Below are positions 1-11,689 of a stretch of DNA of 64,000 nucleotides, in pieces; the stretch's first letter is position 1; each line of letters starts with the position of its first letter. Source of the stretch: Diabrotica undecimpunctata (lineage: Eukaryota > Arthropoda > Insecta > Coleoptera > Chrysomelidae). The notes under the pieces were generated by a model, which saw only the letters and a program-made list of their open reading frames with translations, searched no databases and was not told the DNA's origin. The translations under genes were made by a program, and so were the position numbers. The DNA is taken from contig NC_092807.1 of NCBI RefSeq assembly GCF_040954645.1, forward strand, positions 48,987,991-49,051,990. Reading direction: 5' to 3'.

Positions 1-98
1 GTTTGAACGTTGTTCATTTTATCATTGGTGTTACAGTTCACGTCAGTTTCGTTAGCAGTTTCAACCAAGGGATCTGTTAAGTATGCTATATCATCAAT

Positions 99-850
99 TT
101 ATACAGGTAAACTATTTATAAAGGTTTCGGAGTATACATCTATTGATTCATGGTTACTGTCATTTAAATCAGTAAATGTTTCCATTACAGGGGTATGTTC
201 CTGTATATCTTCTGATGGATTCTTAATTTTTGTGCATACATCTTCAGCAGCTTGAATTTTACAAAATTTCCAAAAGCGATACATTTCGTCATCATTCTCA
301 TTATCTTTATCTTTGGAATTAAATTTTTTATTAAACTCAATTATTCTGACTTGGTCCAAAAACTGCTCTATAACTTTCAAACCCGATTGATACTCCTCGG
401 ATGTCAATATTTCACTTCCACCGAAGATTTCCTTACGCCTTGAAGAAATGCATTTTGAGTAGTCAAAAGCACCAGGATTGATCGGGCATAATCGGCATGC
501 TCTAAAGCTATTCATAATACTCTTAGGCTTACGGACCTGATCGAATGCTTATTTAAATATGCTACAGAAATTATGACGTGTAATTGGGGTACTTGTTAGT
601 TGCTTGTGCCTTCGTGACACTTCCTTCCACTCCACTTTCAAAGGTCGAAAAATGCCAACATCACAGGGCTGTAAGATATGTGTTGCATTATGATATAGAC
701 AATACAGAACTATTTTGTGCTCTATTCAAAATTCGTATAGCTCCATGTTATAATGGGACTTATGACCGTCTAGAAATAAAATGACGGGAAACTGAATATC
801 CTTTTCTACCAAACAAGGAAAAAATACGTTGCGACTGTTGCGAAATATTG
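99..850 (-). pseudogene. pogo/Tigger-like transposase, C-terminal part, broken
   Basis: Read on the minus strand this is the C-terminal half of a DDE_1 (pogo/Tigger) cut-and-paste transposase. The catalytic block PVILFLDGHKSH (second Asp) lies near 745-775. The block THILQPCDVGIFRPLK (third Asp) follows at about 645-690. The pogo-type tail FRACRLCPINPGAFDYSKC then leads into a 138-codon open stretch (99-515) ending in an acidic segment. The order and spacing fit the DDxD core of this family. An in-frame stop between the two catalytic blocks and a second stop near 555 break the frame, and the N-terminal DNA-binding part and first Asp are not recognisable upstream. Inactive relic; the family call is firm, the exact subfamily is not. 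Confidence 0.72.
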
Positions 851-1562
851 GTTCTTTATTAAATATAATTATAGCTAAACACCCAAAACAGGTCAAACAC
901 CCTTTATAAATGCAGATTTCATAGTTTTATAAATTATCAATTTTTGGCTTACCTTAACAAAATATGGCACCTGGCCGTTGCACTCAAACATCGACAACAC
1001 ACATCAAAATGGCAAGAATAGACTAACAGATTTTTCAGCGCTTCTAGTGAATGAACGCGTTCGGAATAAGTTGATTGGCCACACGGCAGAGACAGAAGCG
1101 GTTTTTAGAAGCGGATCGTCTTAAGTTAACGGAAAATAGAACTAAGTATTCATTTACTGGGTGCAGTTCAACTACTGGTGCACTGACCCTAGTCCGAACT
1201 TTTTCAATATTGTTGTACAAAAAGGGTGTACATATGTGAAATTATTAATATAATTTCAGTGTTTGAGGGCTGTATTTAATAGGGCTGGTTCAAAATAACT
1301 AATATAGGTAGTAAAGGGTTATACAGATAATAGCCAAATAAAGTTTATGAAAAGTCTTAGCAATACTGCTGCTTCACATACACTCGCAGTATTTATAGGC
1401 TTTGACTTGCGGTTATTCCACGTACGGAGGGAGCTGTCTTTACCGGTTTCCAAATACGTGTCTCGAGTTACTAACACTAAGATCAAGAGATAGAGCACAT
1501 CTGCGTTTGTTGTTTCTACGATTCAAAAGAGGATTCGCGGTATTTTTCGCGTAACTTTTGAA
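851..1562. other. no gene recognised
   Basis: About 700 bases without a supportable coding region. The missing N-terminal half of the pogo-like gene could be buried here, but I cannot read it. Confidence 0.4.
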
Positions 1563-1564
1563 GA

Positions 1565-1684
1565 GATAGAGAGGGAATGTCTGTTAATAGCGGCAGTCAA
1601 CAGTCGATAGAGAGGACGTCTGTTGCTAGCGAAAGTCAATAGTCAAGAGAGTACGTGTTTTGCTTTCGCAGTCAACAGTCGAGG
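1565..1684 (+). repeat. three degenerate tandem copies of a ~40-bp unit
   Basis: The unit has the form GAGAG..(G/C)GT(C/G)TGTT..TAGCG..AGTCAACAGTCGA and is seen about three times in a row. The copies share the terminal AGTCAA(C/T)AGTC but differ in the middle. GC content is higher than in the surroundings. No coding frame is evident. Confidence 0.5.
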
Positions 1685-1702
1685 AAGAATCTTTTTTGTT
1701 TG

Positions 1703-3490
1703 CTATTTTAAAACGGTCTGTAATAATAAAAGAGTGGGGTTGAAGTGAGTGTAGGAAGGGTGGAGTAGGGTGATGATATAGGGTAACTGAATAAGTTTGA
1801 TAGGTATTTTTAACATATTAATTGTTTTGTAGATTTTTTCTCTATCGATTGAGTCGCATTCCTGCTTTAAGTCTCTAAACAGAATGTGCAAACCTATATT
1901 TTGTGCAATATTTGTTTCATCGTAAAAATCGGATTTATTGCAGACCTTACACTTCTAAACCCTACCTGATAATTACCTATTATTGCAGATTATTATTTTG
2001 TTGGTCGGTTTCTTATTAATAAAGCAAATATCTTATATTAAGGTACATCCAGAAAAGCAATTCCTTTATAATTTCGGACATATGGATGCATTTTTCCAGC
2101 CTTGTGGTAATTTCTTATTTTTCCAAATTTGTTTTATTAGGGTGATTATTGGTTTGGGCAATAACTGTCCACCGTCATTAAATATTTCTGCGGTTGTACT
2201 GTTTTTTCCTGAACTCTGGTTGCTCTTTCGCGGCTTTATTATTTCCTCTGTCTCTTCCGATCTGATGGTCCATTTATTTCGATCCTATTATTGCTTTGTT
2301 TCCGTCCAGTTCGTTATTGTATTTCATTAGTATTGTTTTCCTTTGGGTTCAGCAGTTCCTCAAAGTACATTTTCTGCCCACCTCTCTAGTTTTCTTGATA
2401 AGTCACCTCCTTTACTTCTGCAGCAGCATGATATTCCGGAACCCGTATCTTTATTGACTTTGACTTCTTGGTAAAAATTATTAATATTATTATATATGAT
2501 TATTTTCCAGTATATCCATTTTAGCTTTTAAATCCTGTATACAACCAATTAGCACCTATTTGCTTTGTTTATTTTTTCCTAATGTCTTTTCTGTCGTTTT
2601 TCTTACGATCTTCTCTATTTGTATTCAGTCTTGTTTAGTCTCTTTATTGGGAATTGCGTCTACTAATATTTTTGTTATATCCCGTTTTAACTGGTTTTTA
2701 ATGTTTTTATCCCTTAGCTTTTTTATAATAAAACCCATTTAATTGCATTTAGTTTTTGCCTAGCTTCCCTTGAAATTTTTTGTTTTATAGTCACTATTAC
2801 CATAAAATGGTCCATGTTGCTATCAGCCCCTCGGAAACTTCTAACATTCGTGATCGTATTGGCGTGTTTATTTTTTTTTTTAATTTAAACGTGGTCTGTT
2901 TGATTAATGGTGTTATCATCCAGGGAGATCCATGTTGTTTTATAGAAATCAAAATACGTACTTTTGATTTTCATATTTTGTTCTATTGCAAAATTTATTA
3001 GCAGCATACCGTTTTCATTTGAAGTTTCGTGTTTACTTTTTCTTTCCGTGATATTTTTGTATATGTTTTCTCTTCCGATTTTTGCAATAAAATTGCCTAT
3101 TACTTCTTTTATATCGTACTTTGGTAGGTCATTTGAGAGGTCTTTTAATTTTTGGTAAAAAACCATGTTTTACAATAACGGTCTCTTTATTTTCGCTCGG
3201 TGCATGTTCGTTAACTATAGGTATTTTACGGTACTTTCCTCTCAGACGTAAACGGCAGATCCTTTCCAAGATTGGTTTAAAGTCTACCACACTTCGCTTG
3301 AGACTTTCCTTTCTTAAAAACCCCGTACCCAGCAGTTTATTTGCCCCATCACTATTAAACAAGATTGCTTTATTAACTTCTGATATTCCAGCTGTCTTAA
3401 GTTTTGTTTCTTGGAGAGCCAGAAATTTCAGTTCGTATTGTTTCAAGATGCCGATTAAGTTTTTCACTCCTTCCTCTTCATAAATACTTT
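1703..3490 (-). pseudogene. RTE-like LINE, endonuclease to start of RT, decayed
   Basis: The minus strand reads through a non-LTR retrotransposon. From 3467 to 2885 it is an AP-like endonuclease: LKFLALQETKLKTAGISEV, then ERICRLRL, then NMKIKSTYF followed by TTWISLDD and NQTDHV. A badly mutated linker covers about 2880-2100. At 1965-1703 the start of the reverse transcriptase appears: TMKQILHKI, then LFRDLKQECDSIDRE, which corresponds to the FIDFKQAYDSI box in related elements with several substitutions. Stops and frameshifts are frequent. The rest of the RT and the 3' tail are absent, so this is a dead fragment. It lies head to head with the plus-strand LINE end that starts near 3641. Confidence 0.7.
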
Positions 3491-3640
3491 TAACATTTCT
3501 CGTAGCTATTTTAAATTAGGTTTCCCTAAATTGATATTAAGTTAACCAAAGTAGTGCGAGAATGAGAACTATACGGCCTTAAAGTGAAAGTTAAAAAAAA
3601 ACAAAGACAATGGTAATTTAAAAAAAAACACACACCAGTT

Positions 3641-4276
3641 ATAAACATACTAGTCAACAACAATCTAGTTGAACAAGCGAAAAAGTTTAAGTATCTAGGC
3701 TGTTGGATACATGAAACCTTAGACCAAGAAAAAGAGGTTAAATGTAGAATAGAACAGGCAAGAAACACCTTCTTAAAGATGCGACAGTTACTCACTACCC
3801 GTAATCTTGATTTGTGCCTACGATACCGCATGATAAAGTGTTATGTATATAGTGTACTATTACATGGCGTGGAAGCTTGGACGTTAACATTCAGCTCGTT
3901 ACGACGTTTAGAGGGCTTTGAGATGTGGGTATTTCGTCGTATGCTGAAAATTCCATGGATTGACCGCGTTAGAAATGAAGAAGTTTTAAGGCGTATGCAT
4001 AGAGAACGTGAACTTACAGAAATTGTCAAGAAGCGTAAAACGTCTTATCTTGGACACATATTTAGACACGACAGGTATAACTTCCTTCAGCTTATTATAG
4101 AAGGGAAAATAGAAGGCAGACGCGGCCCGGGTAGACGACAAATGACCTGGCTGCGCAACATCAAAGATTGGACAGGATTAGACTTTCAAAGTTTAATAAG
4201 GAAAGCCCAAAATAGGGAAGACTTTGCAGAGGTCACCGCCAACCTTCGCTAAGAAGACGACACCTAAAGAAGAAGA
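3641..4276 (+). pseudogene. RTE-like LINE ORF C-terminus with (GAA)n-type tail
   Basis: Encodes the last ~200 residues of the RT polyprotein of an endonuclease-RT LINE: KFKYLGCWI, then RYRMIKCYVYSVLLHG, FEMWVFRRMLKIPWIDRV, RGPGRRQMTWLRNI and a terminal ANLR before the stop at 4252. The stretch from 3779 to 4252 is open. The 3' end runs into an AAGAAGAAG-rich tail (4255-4276), typical of RTE-like copies, which end in short tandem repeats rather than a long poly(A). Strongly 5' truncated. The same C-terminal signature recurs at 17078, 27317, 36000 and 39400. Confidence 0.75.
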
Positions 4277-6002
<1,726 letters not shown>

Positions 6003-6599
6003 ATACCCCAAATTAATATTTAAAATAAATAATTTACTTATTATTTTTTTAAATATTAATTTTCTCATACCTTATTAAATTTAATAAATCAATTTTTTTT
6101 TATTTAAAATGTGTTAAATACATCCCTGTTCGCTGTCTATGTCAAAACAGAGAACAACGGAGCACAGTTCGGCTATTCTATGGTCAAACTGTCATGTCAA
6201 ATGGAGCAATGGATGCGATATCAGAGAATAAAATATAACCTTAATTAAAAATATAATCGATATGGTGTTCTGTTTGTTTATAGACAAAATCTAGGAATTA
6301 TTTCCATTCAAAATAACTTTCATCAATATAAATTGGTAAGTTTTTTTTTTTTCACTTTATTATATTAGAAAGACATTTTTATAGCAATTATAGTATCAAT
6401 TTTGTGTCTAACCCCAAATTATGATTTTTAGGGTACAAATTAATTTCCATATATACAAAATTCAACAAGTATGATGTCAAATTGATTCAAAATAATGAAA
6501 TCTACCATCTACCATTTAACAAATCAAGTCTATTGAATAAAATGGATATATCAGTAAGTTATTAGTGTTATTATATTTGTGTTAAAGGTATAGAAATCA
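6003..6599 (-). other. non-coding 3' region of the gypsy element
   Basis: AT-rich sequence between the Pol stop and the 3' LTR. There is no frame of useful length and no envelope-like gene. On the minus strand the bases next to the LTR read TTTGGGGTAT, a short G run in the place where the polypurine tract should be, so the tract is weak. Confidence 0.6.
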
Positions 6600-9500
6600 T
6601 TATTCAATCTCTTCATGATATTGAAAAATGTCGTTGATATGAAATATGCCTCTTAGTCTGTTCTCTGCATCTATTAACACATAACTATTTAGTCCATTCT
6701 GATTTTCAATTGTATATGGACCTTCAAACATTGGTTGTAATTTCTTACAACGGTTTTCTTTAACATTACTTTTTCTAAGTGAACGAATTAACACTAGGTC
6801 TCCTTTTTGAAATGTGATTGGTTTTTTTATATTTCGATTTTGTCTTCTGATATATTTTTCAGCTTTCCTCCTAATTCGGTTATTCACTTTCTGCATTACT
6901 TGTTCTAACATATCCTGATTATATTCACTAATCCACTTTCTGTTTCCTATATGGCCAAACATTAAATATTCTGGTACTTCCTCTGTATTCAAATTATGTG
7001 TATTATTTAAAAAATACTCTACTTGTGGTATATGTTGCTGCCAAGTTTCGTGTTGATTTTGGCACAGTATCCTTAAATATTTTATAACTTCTTTAATATA
7101 TCTTTCTGCAGGATTTGCCTGAGGATGTCTGATACTTGTAAAATGAATGTTGATTCCCTTTTTCTCACAAAATGTCCGAAATTTTTGGTTGTTAAAATAT
7201 GTAGCATTATCTATTATGCAATTTCTAAATGGTCCTATTTCTTCGAAAAATTGATTAATATATAATTTTAATGTTTTAACATTTGTTCTAGAGCAGGGAT
7301 ATAGTTTAATAAATTTTGTATATAAATCAACTATCACTAGTATATGCTTTTTTCCTGTTGGACTGAGAACTAAATTTGAAATAAAATCCATGGAAACTGT
7401 ATTTAGTTTTTCATATACAACATTAGATTTATATGTGTTCTGGTTTTTGAAATTCTTTTCTTTGTTTAGTTGACATATTGGGCATTGGGTAGTAATTTCT
7501 TTTGCTATACTTATGTCATTCTTTGCAAAATAATTGTCCCTAAATAGCATCCATAGCTTTCTTGAACCAATATGCATATAATTGTTATGTAAATTTTTCA
7601 ATATTTTCTTTGCTAAAGTTCTAGTTATTACATATACTTCTATGCCATTTATTATTTTATAATATACCCCATCTTTCCTAAGGACTTTTTGTTTTTCACT
7701 CAAATTGATCTGATCTCTTATAATTTCTTCTTTAGAATATAATCCTGTACTTTCTACTAATTGATTTAATCCAATTTTTATTGTTCGCTGCCCTTTTTGT
7801 TTTGTATTTTCTAACCTTGATAAAGCATCTGCCACTATATTGGATTTTCCAGAAATGTATTTGATTTCAAATGAGTATTCACTCAATATTAGACTCCACC
7901 GATGTATTCTACTGTTTCCATATTTGTTATTTAATATAGATGTTAAAGCTTGGTGATCTGTTTCTATTGTAAATTCATTACCCAGCAAATAAAATCTTAA
8001 TTTTGTGACACAGTGTATTATACTTGCTAGTTCTAATTCTGAAACTGAGTAACCCTTTTCATGTGGCTTTGTAATTCTTGAAATGAATTGTATTGGGTAT
8101 TCGACCCCATCATGTATTTGTAATAATACCCCTGATAATCTCTCTATTGATGCATCTGTTCTTAATATGAATGGCTGTGTGTAGTCAGGATAGTATATTT
8201 TCAAATTTGACAGAAAAATGTTTTTAATTTCTTGGAATGCTAGTTCTCTTCTCTGATCCCATCTCCATTTTACACCTTTTCTCAGTAGTTCAAGTAATGG
8301 AATTTCTTTTATACTTAGATCTGGTATCATCCTTTTATAATAATTAATTATTCCAATAAATCCTCTTAAAGTTCTTAAATTGTGTGGTGTTTTATATTCC
8401 TGAATGACTTGTGTCCGTTCTGGATCCATTTCGATTCCCTTAGTGTTAAGTTTATAACCTAGATATATGACTTCTTTTTGAAAAAATGTACATTTTTCTT
8501 GATTTATTTTTAGTCCAACTTTGTCTAATCTATTTATTATAATTTTTAGGTGTTTCTCATGATCTTCAGCCGTTTTAGAAAAAATTAATATATCATCAAT
8601 GTAGTGAATTACAAAATGTTCATATTGATCCAAAATATCATGAAGACATCTACATAGAACACTGCAAGATGATTGAAGTCCAAATGGTACTACTTTGAAT
8701 TGATATACTACTCCATCTATCTGAAATCCTGTATACTGTCTACTTTTTCTTTCTAGAGGTATTAACCAGAAACTATGCTGTAAATCGATTTTAGTGAAAA
8801 ATGACATTCCTGTAATTCTTCCTAATATTACATCTATACTCATTGGTGCATCAAATTGCTTTTCAGTAATCTTGTTAATATTCCTTGCATCCAAACATAA
8901 CCTGATTTCACCTGATCTTTTTCGTACTACTACTATGGGGTTAATAAAACGTGTGTCTGCCTTCTCAATGATCCCATCTTCTAACATATTATTAATTGTT
9001 TTGTTTACTTCTTCTCTGTATTTATATGGTATTGGGTATGATTTTGTTTTAAAATCTTTTTCTTCTTTAACTTTTATACTATGGATATAATTTTGTGCAA
9101 TTCTATTTTCTTTATTGACAAGTCCCTTGTGTTGCTGCAATATGGAAATGACTATTGATTTATATTCTTCAGGGCAATTTAAAACTTTTATCACATCTTC
9201 TTCTTTACAAATAAAATTATTCTTCATTATGTACTCATTATTCCTTGCTTCCAATTTTACGCACTCCGCCTCGTAGGCATCCATCTGCTTAAAATTTCCA
9301 TTCCCTAAATATTCACTACAATAATTATTCTTTACATTCTTTTGGGACATTTCCCTATCATCAAAATACATTTCTTCTTCATAAACATCATTATTTTCTT
9401 TTAATAATATCCTATCAACTCTTATTCCTTCTTCTACCTCATCTTTCTGCATAAATTTAATTATTTGCCCTTCCAAAGTTACCATTCTTTCTTCAAAATC

Positions 9501-9788
9501 TATCTTTACTTTCTTCTTTTCCAATTCATCATTTCCCATTAATATATCAACACATAAATCCTTGACAATAAATCCTTGCATATTAATTTCTTTATTAAGA
9601 ATATTAATTTTAAAATTGGCTAGTTTATCAATTTCACCCAACTTCTTATTATTTGCACCAATAATTTTAATTTTTGGAATCTTTATTATATCTGATAGTT
9701 TTAATGTATTAAAAATAAAATTCTCCGAGACTAATGTACTTTCTGAACCAGTATCTATCATAATTTTAATCATTTTATTTTTGGCCAA
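6600..9788 (-). CDS. pol: Ty3/gypsy Pol polyprotein (protease-RT-RNase H-integrase)
   Basis: About 1062 codons are open from the TTG at 9788. The frame is also open upstream to the Gag end, so translation probably enters by -1 frameshifting from Gag at 9908-9914 and not at 9788. Domains by residue from 9788: aspartic protease with IDTGSES at 11-17; RT with HYIDDILIFS near 393-402; RNase H with FILRTDAS, then ELELAS and TDHQAL; integrase zinc finger with two His (HNNYMH) and CPIC; integrase core with SMDFIS (~799), IIDNATYF (~859) and NPAERY (~894). There are 34 residues between the last two acidic residues. A GPYTI motif lies near the C-terminus. All catalytic residues I looked for are present and there are no internal stops. 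It copies the element RNA into DNA and inserts it in host chromosomes. Confidence 0.93.
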   Translation of the reverse strand: MAKNKMIKIMIDTGSESTLVSENFIFNTLKLSDIIKIPKIKIIGANNKKLGEIDKLANFKINILNKEINMQGFIVKDLCVDILMGNDELEKKKVKIDFEERMVTLEGQIIKFMQKDEVEEGIRVDRILLKENNDVYEEEMYFDDREMSQKNVKNNYCSEYLGNGNFKQMDAYEAECVKLEARNNEYIMKNNFICKEEDVIKVLNCPEEYKSIVISILQQHKGLVNKENRIAQNYIHSIKVKEEKDFKTKSYPIPYKYREEVNKTINNMLEDGIIEKADTRFINPIVVVRKRSGEIRLCLDARNINKITEKQFDAPMSIDVILGRITGMSFFTKIDLQHSFWLIPLERKSRQYTGFQIDGVVYQFKVVPFGLQSSCSVLCRCLHDILDQYEHFVIHYIDDILIFSKTAEDHEKHLKIIINRLDKVGLKINQEKCTFFQKEVIYLGYKLNTKGIEMDPERTQVIQEYKTPHNLRTLRGFIGIINYYKRMIPDLSIKEIPLLELLRKGVKWRWDQRRELAFQEIKNIFLSNLKIYYPDYTQPFILRTDASIERLSGVLLQIHDGVEYPIQFISRITKPHEKGYSVSELELASIIHCVTKLRFYLLGNEFTIETDHQALTSILNNKYGNSRIHRWSLILSEYSFEIKYISGKSNIVADALSRLENTKQKGQRTIKIGLNQLVESTGLYSKEEIIRDQINLSEKQKVLRKDGVYYKIINGIEVYVITRTLAKKILKNLHNNYMHIGSRKLWMLFRDNYFAKNDISIAKEITTQCPICQLNKEKNFKNQNTYKSNVVYEKLNTVSMDFISNLVLSPTGKKHILVIVDLYTKFIKLYPCSRTNVKTLKLYINQFFEEIGPFRNCIIDNATYFNNQKFRTFCEKKGINIHFTSIRHPQANPAERYIKEVIKYLRILCQNQHETWQQHIPQVEYFLNNTHNLNTEEVPEYLMFGHIGNRKWISEYNQDMLEQVMQKVNNRIRRKAEKYIRRQNRNIKKPITFQKGDLVLIRSLRKSNVKENRCKKLQPMFEGPYTIENQNGLNSYVLIDAENRLRGIFHINDIFQYHEEIE

Positions 9789-9898
9789 AGCATTTATATA
9801 AATTAAATTAATAGATTCAATAATTTTCTCTTCATCTAAAGAAATAAATTCAGAAGGTTTTTCATAATAGCAATGGCCTAACTTGTAATTCAGAAAGT

Positions 9899-11545
9899 TT
9901 ACTGCACAAAATTTTGATTATTAGAATTGTCAGATTGTATCTGACCACTTGGATCTGATGTCCTATGTCTTTCCCTACTATGACTTCTACTCATATTTTC
10001 TTGCCTTGTACTATTTCGTTCCCTGTCTTCGCAGCTTCTATTCCTTCGAACACAATTTACCTGTCTGTTATAGTTAGGTCGCTCTGTATTTCTTCTATTG
10101 TTAAAATCTTGTCTATTATTATTAGTACTGTTATTAAAATATTGTCTATTATAATTAGTATTATTATTAAAATTTTGTCTATTATAACTAGTATTATTAT
10201 TAAAGTTCTGTCTATTTGGATTACTGTTAGTATTATTAAAATTTTGTAAACTATCACCATACCTATTATTATTGTTATATGATTGTCTATATTGTTGATT
10301 ATCATTTTTATTATATTGAAAGTTATTATTGTTTTTTCTGTTATTATTACTTGTCATATAGCCTCTTTGTATTCTTTGAATAAAATTAATAAAACTATCT
10401 ATTGTTTGAATATTTTGTACAGTTACGGTTTGCACAACATCAGCATCAAAATGTCTAGATACATTTAAGACTGTTTCATCCTCTCTAAGTGGTGGTTCTA
10501 AATATTTTGCAACTGTTATCAATTTCAATGCATAATCTACCATATTTGATTTTAAATTTTGATTATACTTTCCAAAATATAGAATTTCTCTAAACTTGGC
10601 TTGCTCTAATTCACCCCAATAATAATTTAAAAATTTATTTTCAAATGTTTGAAAATTATCTAAATCATTCTCAATACTAGCAAACCAAGTTGCTGCATTG
10701 TCGTTTAATGTCACTCTAATATAATCTTTAATATCATTAATATTATTCACAAATCTTAATTTATGTTTTAAACTATTTATGTATACTCTAGGATGCAAAT
10801 TTTTTATATTACCAGAGAATTTAATCCCAGTCTCATTTGTTAAATTTAAGTAAGGTCTCCCTATGTCTCTCATTTGTGAAATATCATCTATTCTCTGTTC
10901 CACATTTCTTATTTGATTACTATTTATTTGGATATTTTGTTGTATATCGTCTAATTTTTCTTCTGTGTTTCTCCTGTCTTCGTTAATTTTTACTTCTAAG
11001 TTACATTTCTGTAACTCTATTTTCTGTTCTATATCTATCTTATTATCTTGAATAATCCTCTTTACTTCTGTCCTCTGATTTTCTATCCTTTTCTTGTAGT
11101 CATTCCGTATACTTTTTATTTCATTTGCTACTTTTTTCTCTGCAGCTTCAAGTTTTTTATCCATTTGTTTTACAATTTTATTATTATTATCTTCTATTTT
11201 CTTCTCTAATTTTCTATGATTCTCTTCCAATTTCTGTTCCATTTTTTTTATGTCTTCTTTGACTTCTTTTGAATTCTCTTCCATTTTTTGTTCTATTTTT
11301 TTCATGTCTTCTTTGACTTCTTTTGAATTCTCTTCCATTTTTTTCGTATTCTCTTCTATTGTCTTGTTCATCTGCATCATTAATGACATCAAAGCTGCCA
11401 TATTGACATTTTCCTCTCTTTCTGGATTCATTTCTGCAGTATCTTGTGGAACTTGAACTAAACTCTCCTCTTGTATAGGTTGTGTTTCTACTTCCACATC
11501 TTCTTCATTCTTTTTGCTTCTTGTACCTTTCTTTCCTTGAGACAT
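9899..11545 (-). CDS. gag: Gag of the Ty3/gypsy element
   Basis: An open frame of 548 codons starting at ATG 11545, just inside the primer-binding site. It should form the retrotransposon particle. Residues ~50-225 are a long charged coiled coil with an 18-residue tandem duplication around MEENSKEVKED. The middle (~230-390) is globular, with YINSLKHKLRFV and WFASIENDL as in gypsy capsids. The C-terminal ~150 residues are rich in Asn, Arg and Gln, with four 11-residue repeats of the type NRQNFNNNTSY. No CCHC zinc knuckle is present, so RNA binding is probably by the basic tail. The last codons hold the slippery heptamer that leads into Pol. The frame is intact. Confidence 0.88.
   Translation of the reverse strand: MSQGKKGTRSKKNEEDVEVETQPIQEESLVQVPQDTAEMNPEREENVNMAALMSLMMQMNKTIEENTKKMEENSKEVKEDMKKIEQKMEENSKEVKEDIKKMEQKLEENHRKLEKKIEDNNNKIVKQMDKKLEAAEKKVANEIKSIRNDYKKRIENQRTEVKRIIQDNKIDIEQKIELQKCNLEVKINEDRRNTEEKLDDIQQNIQINSNQIRNVEQRIDDISQMRDIGRPYLNLTNETGIKFSGNIKNLHPRVYINSLKHKLRFVNNINDIKDYIRVTLNDNAATWFASIENDLDNFQTFENKFLNYYWGELEQAKFREILYFGKYNQNLKSNMVDYALKLITVAKYLEPPLREDETVLNVSRHFDADVVQTVTVQNIQTIDSFINFIQRIQRGYMTSNNNRKNNNNFQYNKNDNQQYRQSYNNNNRYGDSLQNFNNTNSNPNRQNFNNNTSYNRQNFNNNTNYNRQYFNNSTNNNRQDFNNRRNTERPNYNRQVNCVRRNRSCEDRERNSTRQENMSRSHSRERHRTSDPSGQIQSDNSNNQNFVQ
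9908..9914 (-). promoter_or_regulatory. candidate -1 ribosomal frameshift site A AAT TTT
   Basis: On the minus strand the Gag frame reads CAA AAT TTT GTG CAG TAA, with the stop at 9899-9901. The heptamer A AAT TTT fits the X XXY YYZ slippery pattern in the Gag frame. Slipping back one base enters the Pol frame, which is open from there through 9788. Pol is in the -1 frame relative to Gag, as this needs. I have not established a downstream pseudoknot or stem. Confidence 0.65.
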
Positions 11546-11668
11546 TTTGAGACTTTACTTGTTCAAATATATTTAAAATTAAAATCTATACTTTTTTCTT
11601 TCTACTGATAATTAATTTAATTATATGAGAGCACTTATCTTCCCAAACTAATTCTTTTAAATAGAGAG

Positions 11669-11686
11669 CCACCGCGTTGGGTGCCA
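11669..11686 (-). promoter_or_regulatory. primer-binding site (tRNA-Lys-like)
   Basis: The minus strand reads TGGCACCCAACGCGGTGG, starting three bases (ATT) inside the 5' LTR. The leading TGG pairs with a tRNA CCA end. It resembles the tRNA-Lys site TGGCGCCCAACGTGGG with a few changes; the exact tRNA is not certain. Confidence 0.7.
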
Positions 11687-11689
11687 AAT

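Noticed and set aside
10..443. Plus-strand frames opposite the pogo-like gene
   Set aside because: Antisense shadows; the transposase motifs are on the minus strand.
6003..6599. Possible envelope gene of the gypsy element
   Set aside because: No frame of useful length, signal peptide or membrane segment is present between Pol and the LTR.
8794..9801. Plus-strand open frames opposite Pol and Gag
   Set aside because: Antisense shadows of the gypsy genes, made of Ile, Phe and Ser from A-rich coding.
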